NCBI GenBank assembly: GCA_025454475.1
Contig: JALOOJ010000006.1
Span: forward strand, 1-45,324
DNA from: Anaerolineae bacterium
GTDB taxonomy: Bacteria; Chloroflexota; Anaerolineae; B4-G1; SLSP01
DNA length: 45,324 nucleotides
Direction: 5' to 3'
The translations under genes and the position numbers were made by a program. This document shows, in pieces, positions 40,783-45,324 of the stretch. Within the stretch, counting starts at the first letter, position 1. Each line of letters begins with the position of its first letter. The notes under the pieces were generated by a model that had not been told where the DNA came from, searched no databases, and was given only the letters and a program-made list of their open reading frames with translations.

Positions 40783-41234
40783 AGACATTTGATCATCTGC
40801 AGGCACGGATTGGCCTTGTCCCAGAGCTCCGGAAACTCCTCCAGCGGGCGGAAGCCCATAGCGAAGTAGAACTCGCGCGTCCTGGCATAGTTGGGATCAG
40901 GGTGCGTTGGGCTTAGCGTCTTGACCTGTAGAAAGCAGATGCCTGCGCCGCGCAAGTAGGTCTCGGCGGCGACAATCAGCGCGCGGCCCGCCCCGCGCCG
41001 CTGCTCGGACGGTATCACGCCCATCACGCTTATCTCGGCAGCGTATGCGCTGTGCAGACGCAGCGTCAGGAAACCAACCGGTCGCTCGTCCTGGGCCGCG
41101 ACAAACGTCGGCAGGTCGTCGGTCTGCTCGGCGTAGGCCTGCGTAGCCTCCTCGATGCCGAACCACTCGGGCAGGGCACGCAAGATAGGCTCGCAGACCG
41201 TTCGCTGCCCGGTGAGCGGGCCACGGGCAATCAT
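40701..41234 (-). CDS. GNAT-family N-acetyltransferase
   Basis: A 177-residue acetyltransferase-like protein. The acetyl-CoA motif ISVMGVIPSEQRRGAGRALI is clear (R-R-G-A-G-R), followed by LQVKTLSPTHPDPNYARTREFYFAMGF, a pattern close to family members that end soon after the motif. The ordinary domain ends near LQMIKCL; the last 26 residues (about 40701-40780) come from sequence lying opposite the end of the convergent DUF4405 gene. The ATG overlaps the uracil-DNA glycosylase stop codon (ATGA, 41231-41234), showing translational coupling. Substrate unknown. Confidence 0.8.
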   Translation of the reverse strand: MIARGPLTGQRTVCEPILRALPEWFGIEEATQAYAEQTDDLPTFVAAQDERPVGFLTLRLHSAYAAEISVMGVIPSEQRRGAGRALIVAAETYLRGAGICFLQVKTLSPTHPDPNYARTREFYFAMGFRPLEEFPELWDKANPCLQMIKCLYPHGSGTERSQIRSLSRSTYSRHRPG

Positions 41235-41854
41235 AGTGATCCGGCGAGCGCTGCGCGGATGTCCTCTGCGATCATCCGGCGCTTGCTCTTCTCGATGAAA
41301 AAGCTGGGCCCGGCCTGAAGGTACGACGGGAACACCCGCGCACCGCGCCACGTGTACGCCGCTCCGCGGAGCTTGTAGGTCGCGCCAGAGGGAATGACGC
41401 GACGCTCGCCGGCACGGCGCGCTATCGCGTTTACAGCCTTGATGGCCACATCGCCCATCAGAAGCAAGGTCTTGACATTGGGGAAGCGCGCCAGCTCCTG
41501 CGCCAGTAGCTCGGAACAGGCGGCGACCGTGGCGGTCTGGATTGTGTAGCCGATCTTCCCGCACTTAACTGCCGTAGTAAGATAGACGCCAAGGTCCAGT
41601 ACATCCTGTAGCGAGGTCACCTTGGCGCCGGCATCCTGGAACGCCAGCACCGTCGTCTGCGCGAAGAGCGCTCCGGCCTGGGGCTGGCCGTCCGCGAAGT
41701 AGTAATCCGCTGGGTCCCCGGGTGCAGCTTCGGATATCAGGACAATGCCGACCGACGTGGGATCCAAGTCGAGATCCGGGACCCTGTAAGCATCGTGGTC
41801 TACATTGGTGCACGGAAAGCCCTCACACCGTATGCAAGCGCTGATTGTAACCAT
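41231..41854 (-). CDS. Uracil-DNA glycosylase superfamily protein
   Basis: A 207-residue protein of the UDG superfamily (UDG4/5-like branch). Motifs are VLISEAAPGDPADYYFADG (motif A region), LTTAVKC, KTLLLMGDVAIKAVN (strand before motif B) and VFPSYLQAGPSFFIEKSKRRM (motif B-like, with Pro-Ser in the place of the usual His-Pro-Ser). The start has CIRCEGFPC (three Cys within nine residues), possibly an iron-sulfur or zinc site. A role in base-excision repair is likely by family, but the missing His of motif B leaves activity in doubt. GGAGAGGCC precedes ATG 41854. Confidence 0.78.
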   Translation of the reverse strand: MVTISACIRCEGFPCTNVDHDAYRVPDLDLDPTSVGIVLISEAAPGDPADYYFADGQPQAGALFAQTTVLAFQDAGAKVTSLQDVLDLGVYLTTAVKCGKIGYTIQTATVAACSELLAQELARFPNVKTLLLMGDVAIKAVNAIARRAGERRVIPSGATYKLRGAAYTWRGARVFPSYLQAGPSFFIEKSKRRMIAEDIRAALAGSL

Positions 41855-41881
41855 CGTTGGCCTCTCCGACAGGCTCGAGAC

Positions 41882-42586
41882 TTAGTGCCGCATCAACTCA
41901 TCGATCAGAGTAGGCAGCTCGCCGATCTGTGACAGCTCACGGTAGCGACTGTGGCCAGTAGGGGACTCGTCGACGTGCTCGTGGGACCACAGGAGATCGG
42001 AGGGGACGTAGATGCCGAAGCCTCCCAGCTCGAGCACGGGCAGGATGTCGGACTTGAGTGAGTTGCCGACCATCAGGAAACACTCCGCCACGATCCGGTG
42101 CTTTGCCAACAGACGCGCATACACGTCGCGTGTCTTGCTGTCCACCACCTCAACCATCTTGAAGGCATCGATCAGGCCGGAACGGTGCAGCTTGGGTACC
42201 TGCTCCGAGGCGTCGCCCTTCGTGATCACCATCAGCGTGTGCGTGCGTGACAGGTCACTGACGACGTCCCTCACGCCGTCAAGGAGGCGCACTTCGGCCA
42301 TCAGCATCTCGCGCGCGATGCCGACGACGCCCAGCACCTCCTCGCCCGTGACGCGGCCCTCGGTCAGCGTCACCGCGGCCTGCACCATCGATAGGGCGAA
42401 GGATTTGACGCCATAGCCATATAGGTCGAGGTTCGACAGCTCGATGGTCTCGAGGCCCTCGACAAGGGTCGTCGCGTCCGCATAGGCGCTCAGAAGCGTG
42501 CACAGCTTCTGCTTGGCGTCGGCGTAGAGGTACTCGGTGTGCCAGAGGGTGTCGTCAGCGTCGAAGGCGATGACGTCGAAGGTCAC
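41882..42586 (-). CDS. HAD-family hydrolase
   Basis: A 234-residue haloacid-dehalogenase-type phosphatase-like protein. Motif I is FDADDTLWH (nucleophile Asp9, acid/base Asp11), motif II TLMVITKGD, and the late GNSLKSDILPVLELG holds motif IV. A helical cap lies between motif I and II (about 20-100), typical of C1-cap enzymes. Phosphorylated substrate unknown. The frame is open to 42667, but GTG 42586 fits the motif I position and lies eight bases after the upstream acetyltransferase stop. The operon goes on to the glycosylase gene after 27 bases. Confidence 0.88.
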   Translation of the reverse strand: MTFDVIAFDADDTLWHTEYLYADAKQKLCTLLSAYADATTLVEGLETIELSNLDLYGYGVKSFALSMVQAAVTLTEGRVTGEEVLGVVGIAREMLMAEVRLLDGVRDVVSDLSRTHTLMVITKGDASEQVPKLHRSGLIDAFKMVEVVDSKTRDVYARLLAKHRIVAECFLMVGNSLKSDILPVLELGGFGIYVPSDLLWSHEHVDESPTGHSRYRELSQIGELPTLIDELMRH

Positions 42587-42593
42587 GGCTGTC

Positions 42594-43226
42594 TCACAGG
42601 ATGCGGCGTCCGAGGACGTCGTAGGCCTCGATCTCCGTGGACGCCGCAGGGCTACTGGGATAATCACTCGCCAACAGTGTCCAGATCATCGCGTCCCGGT
42701 AGGTGCCATCGCCTTCTGCGAGGCGTTGGCGGAGCGTCGCTTCGTGGGTGAAGCCCAGCTTGCGCGGGACCGCGGCGCTGCGCGCGTTGCTGGGCACGCA
42801 CCGTATCTCGACGCGGTTCACATAATCGACCTCGAAGGCCACCTTGGTCAATGCGGCAGACGCCTCCGTAGCATAGCCGTGGCCAACATGATCCACGTGG
42901 ATCCAGTAGCCGATCTCACGCGCGCCTTCGCCACGTCGCGTATGCAGGCCCGTGCTTCCCAGGATCGTGGTCTCATCACGACTGAGTATGCCATAGACGT
43001 AGTCCTCATCGCGGTCGAACTCAGCACGCCAGCGGCGCAGGCCCGCCACGGTGCTCTCCACCGATGGCCGATCACCGCGCGCCCAGGGCATCCACGGACT
43101 CAGATGATCCCAGCTCGCGACGATTGCGGCGTTGAACATAGGAGCATCTCGGGGTTCCCAACAGCGTACCACGAGACGCTGCGTCTCGACGCGGTAGGCC
43201 GGCCCGGTCCTCGAGTGGTGTGCCAT
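42594..43226 (-). CDS. GNAT-family N-acetyltransferase (RimJ/RimL-like)
   Basis: A 210-residue GNAT protein. The opening VETQRLVVRCWEPRDAPMF, the acetyl-CoA segment EIGYWIHVDHVGHGYATEA and the C-terminal VEIRCVPSNARSAAVPRKLGF with TLRQRLAEGDGTYRDAMIW are typical of the RimJ/RimL group, which acetylates protein N-termini or small amines. AGGAGGACCT before ATG 43226 decides the start, within a longer open frame. It is 19 bases after rmlA and eight before the HAD gene. Confidence 0.88.
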   Translation of the reverse strand: MAHHSRTGPAYRVETQRLVVRCWEPRDAPMFNAAIVASWDHLSPWMPWARGDRPSVESTVAGLRRWRAEFDRDEDYVYGILSRDETTILGSTGLHTRRGEGAREIGYWIHVDHVGHGYATEASAALTKVAFEVDYVNRVEIRCVPSNARSAAVPRKLGFTHEATLRQRLAEGDGTYRDAMIWTLLASDYPSSPAASTEIEAYDVLGRRIL

Positions 43227-43245
43227 AGGTCCTCCTAGTGAAGGG

Positions 43246-44133
43246 TCAGAGGCTCGGCTGCCCATCAGCATCCTCGGCTAGCCGGCGGAGGTAGCTGCAG
43301 TAGCCATTCTGGTCGGAGTAGCAGGCGATCTTCAGCAGTTCGTCGGTGCCGATGTAGCCCTTGCGGAACGCGATCTCCTCGATGCACCCGATTTTGAGTC
43401 CCTGCCGGTGTTCGATCGTCTGGACGAAGTCGCTGGCCTCAAGCAGGCTCTCGTGGGTGCCGGTATCGAGCCAGGCGAAGCCACGGCCCAGCACCTGCAC
43501 CTTGAGCTGGCCCCGCTTCAGGTACTCGTTGTTAAGGTCGGTGATCTCGAGTTCGCCGCGCGCAGAGGGTTTCAATGACTTCGCGAGCTCTACGACGTTC
43601 TTGTCGTAGAAGTAGAGGCCCGTCACGGCAAAGTTCGACTTAGGCCGACTGGGCTTTTCCTCGATGCTCATCGCGTTAAAGGCGTCGTCGAACTCCACAA
43701 CGCCGTACCGCTCGGGGTCCTGGACGTAGTAGGCGAAGACACGTGCTCCCTCGGTGATTCGTCCGGCCCGCTCCAGCATCTCGGAGAGGCCATGGCCATA
43801 GAGGAAGTTGTCGCCCAACATCAGCGCGCACGGCTGCCCGCCGACGAACTGCTCGCCAAGGATGAACGACTGCGCGATGCCCTCGGGCTTGGCCTGGATG
43901 ACGTAGTCGATATCCATCCCGAGCCGCGTTCCATCGCCGAAAAGCCCCTGGTAGAGCTCAATGTGCTGCGGTGTCGAGATGATGAGGATCTCGCGGATAT
44001 CGGCTAACATCAGCACCGACAGCGGGTAGTAGATCATTGGCTTGTCAAAGATCGGCAGGATCTGCTTGGACAGCGAGATGGTCAGTGGGTACAGACGCGT
44101 GCCCAAGCCGCCGGATAGGATGATCCCCTTCAT
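43246..44133 (-). CDS. rmlA: Glucose-1-phosphate thymidylyltransferase
   Basis: The first enzyme of dTDP-rhamnose synthesis, making dTDP-glucose from dTTP and glucose 1-phosphate. 295 residues, the usual length. The signature [11 protein letters not shown] (8-18), [30 protein letters not shown] (metal Asp) and [22 protein letters not shown] are all present. The motif is SGGLGTR rather than the common AGGSGTR, a minor variant. AAGGAGCC precedes ATG 44133. It is the first gene of a five-gene operon lacking rmlB, rmlC and rmlD, so other sugar nucleotide steps must be encoded elsewhere. Confidence 0.95.
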   Translation of the reverse strand: MKGIILSGGLGTRLYPLTISLSKQILPIFDKPMIYYPLSVLMLADIREILIISTPQHIELYQGLFGDGTRLGMDIDYVIQAKPEGIAQSFILGEQFVGGQPCALMLGDNFLYGHGLSEMLERAGRITEGARVFAYYVQDPERYGVVEFDDAFNAMSIEEKPSRPKSNFAVTGLYFYDKNVVELAKSLKPSARGELEITDLNNEYLKRGQLKVQVLGRGFAWLDTGTHESLLEASDFVQTIEHRQGLKIGCIEEIAFRKGYIGTDELLKIACYSDQNGYCSYLRRLAEDADGQPSL

Positions 44134-44171
44134 TTTGGCTCCTTGGCTCTATGTTCGGTGTGGCAACTTCG

Positions 44172-44199
44172 AGTATAGCGTTCCCTCGGGGTACGTCAA
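44172..44199 (-). promoter_or_regulatory. Promoter for the rmlA operon
   Basis: On the minus strand, TTGACG (44194-44199) and TATACT (44172-44177) are spaced by 16 bp, with a leader of about 35 nt. Confidence 0.75.
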
Positions 44200-44257
44200 C
44201 GCGCCGTGTCCCTCGTCCGGTAACAAAGCCATACCGGCTGGCACGGCGCGCGCGTCT

Positions 44258-44285
44258 TTGACCGGGGCACCGGAGGCGCTACACT
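44258..44285 (+). promoter_or_regulatory. Probable promoter for the Gfo/Idh/MocA gene
   Basis: TTGACC (44258-44263) and TACACT (44280-44285) are spaced by 16 bp. Divergent from the rmlA promoter, with 58 bp between the two -35 boxes. Confidence 0.65.
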
Positions 44286-44319
44286 ACGGCGGAAAAGCGC
44301 CTACGAGAGGGGGACGACG

Positions 44320-45318
44320 ATGGGTGACCAACCGGTTCGATGGGGAGTGCTGGGATGTGCGTCGATTGCGCTGGACCGCGTGATCCCGGCGATGGCGGGG
44401 GCGGACAAGGCGACATTGGTCGCAATCGCGAGCCGGGCATTGCCGAAGGCCGAGCAAGCCGCTGCGCGCTTGAGTATCCCGAAGGCCTACGGTTCGTATG
44501 AGGCTCTCCTGGCCGATCCTGAGGTCGAGGTCGTCTACATTCCGCTGCCCAATGGGCTGCACGTCGAGTGGGCGATCACCGCGATGCGTGCCGGGAAGCA
44601 CGTCTTGTGCGAGAAGCCGATTGCGGTGAACGCCGAGGAAGCGCGTGAGCTGGAGGCGGTGCGCGACGAGACGGGCCGGTATTGCCTTGAAGCCTATGCC
44701 TCGCGGTTCAACCCTGTGCAGGCGAGGGCTGTGGAGATCGCGCGATCCGGGGATCTGGGCGAGCTGCGTTTCATGCACACCGTGTCGAGTTTCCTGATGA
44801 CCGTACAGAATCCGGAGGATGTGCGGCTTCAGGCATCCATCGGTGGGGGCGCCTTGTACGATATGGGGTGCTACGCCCTGGATGCCCAGCGACTCGTGGC
44901 GGGGCGCCCGCCCATCCGGGCGTGGGCCACGATGCAGTGGTCGGAGCGCTTTGACGTCGACATTGCGGGCACCGCGATGCTGGACTACGGCGGCCTGATG
45001 GGGACGGTTCAGTGGGGTTTCAATGTGCCGTGGGGTGGGCCCTTCAGCGTCATCGGCGAGGCCGGGCGCCTCACCGGTCCCTACGGCTGGGGAGCACCTG
45101 CGGGGGAGCCGGCGATGCTGCTACAGGTGGGCGGCGCCACCGAGAGGATCGTCGTGGCGGAGACCATAAACGGCTATACCGCCGAGGTCCAGGATCTGAG
45201 CGAGGCAGTGCGCGGTCTGCATCCGCCGCGGTTCGTGGGCGAATCGCTAGTCGATAACATGCGCACGATCGATGCGTGCTATGAGTCCCAGCGCAGTGGG
45301 AGGGCGGAGGCGGTGTAG
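44320..45318 (+). CDS. Gfo/Idh/MocA-family oxidoreductase
   Basis: An NAD(P)-dependent sugar or inositol dehydrogenase-like protein, 332 residues. The Rossmann start VRWGVLGCASIA, VEVVYIPLPNGLHVEWAITAMRAGKHVLCEKPIAV (split here as VEVVYIPLPNGLHVEW and GKHVLCEKPIAV, with the conserved Lys) and GGGALYDMGCYALD with the catalytic-helix region are typical. The substrate is unknown; glucose, inositol or a hexose derivative are options. The ATG 44320 has a purine-rich GAGAGGGGGACG upstream. The stop is six bases from the window edge. Confidence 0.92.
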   Translation: MGDQPVRWGVLGCASIALDRVIPAMAGADKATLVAIASRALPKAEQAAARLSIPKAYGSYEALLADPEVEVVYIPLPNGLHVEWAITAMRAGKHVLCEKPIAVNAEEARELEAVRDETGRYCLEAYASRFNPVQARAVEIARSGDLGELRFMHTVSSFLMTVQNPEDVRLQASIGGGALYDMGCYALDAQRLVAGRPPIRAWATMQWSERFDVDIAGTAMLDYGGLMGTVQWGFNVPWGGPFSVIGEAGRLTGPYGWGAPAGEPAMLLQVGGATERIVVAETINGYTAEVQDLSEAVRGLHPPRFVGESLVDNMRTIDACYESQRSGRAEAV

Positions 45319-45324
45319 GGCGGA

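Overview
The window is a gene-dense, GC-rich bacterial chromosome segment of about 45 kb. It has about 42 protein-coding genes on both strands, one clear pseudogene, and no rRNA, tRNA, CRISPR array, phage or insertion-sequence gene that I can see. The gene mix suggests a free-living Chloroflexota bacterium, probably Anaerolineae-like: a MalT-type LuxR (LAL) regulator, DUF4013 and DUF4405 membrane proteins, several non-HemE URO-D paralogues, APC permeases carrying universal-stress domains, and zinc-ribbon proteins. This placement is an inference from family content; no marker gene settles it. Canonical sigma-70 type promoters (for example TTGATA-17-TATAAT at 4082-4110) and Shine-Dalgarno sites are common.

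Layout. 1-5158: an acetyltransferase with a 72-bp in-frame duplication, an M3 oligoendopeptidase, a URO-D-family protein and an aldo/keto reductase. 5178-5888: a strong hairpin terminator and a convergent DUF4013 membrane protein. 6129-10321: a GH4 glycosidase followed closely by a LAL regulator. 10544-12596: a small conserved-type protein plus an ABC exporter ATPase and permease. 12737-15390: a tight three-gene operon of nitroreductase, GH29 alpha-L-fucosidase and URO-D-family protein. 15437-18583: a DnaE2-like polymerase with an eroded PHP site, divergent from a double PRC-barrel protein. 19526-25216: a VWA surface protein, a small lipoprotein, phosphofructokinase, a small two-TM protein, and a pair encoding a LysM coiled-coil protein and a DhaL-like protein with 25-residue repeats. 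25393-28504: an endonuclease/exonuclease/phosphatase protein, an EamA transporter and a third URO-D protein. 28527-29008: a collapsed GH10 xylanase. 29072-32566: an S9 peptidase, a standalone P-loop ATPase and a zinc-ribbon protein. 32834-38803: two convergent APC-plus-stress-domain transporters, each next to a zinc-ribbon gene, and a CNNM/CorC protein. 38879-40782: a phosphotransferase and a DUF4405 protein. 40701-44133: a five-gene minus-strand operon headed by rmlA. 44320-45318: a Gfo/Idh/MocA oxidoreductase.

The recurring theme is intracellular handling of plant- or glycan-derived sugars (GH4, GH29, remnant GH10, aldo/keto reductase, Gfo/Idh/MocA, phosphofructokinase) with three URO-D-fold proteins nearby, two of which keep the H-x-C-G motif of corrinoid-linked methyltransferases. 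The most interesting non-coding signal is an imperfect palindromic element (arms GACCTTTGAGCTC) present in two copies, at 5992-6058 and 26430-26498, each between divergent genes and just upstream of a plus-strand promoter. The most interesting coding signals are the DhaL-like/LysM pair, the internally deleted xylanase, the duplicated acetyltransferase tail and the degenerate PHP domain of the polymerase. None is proven to be a new system.
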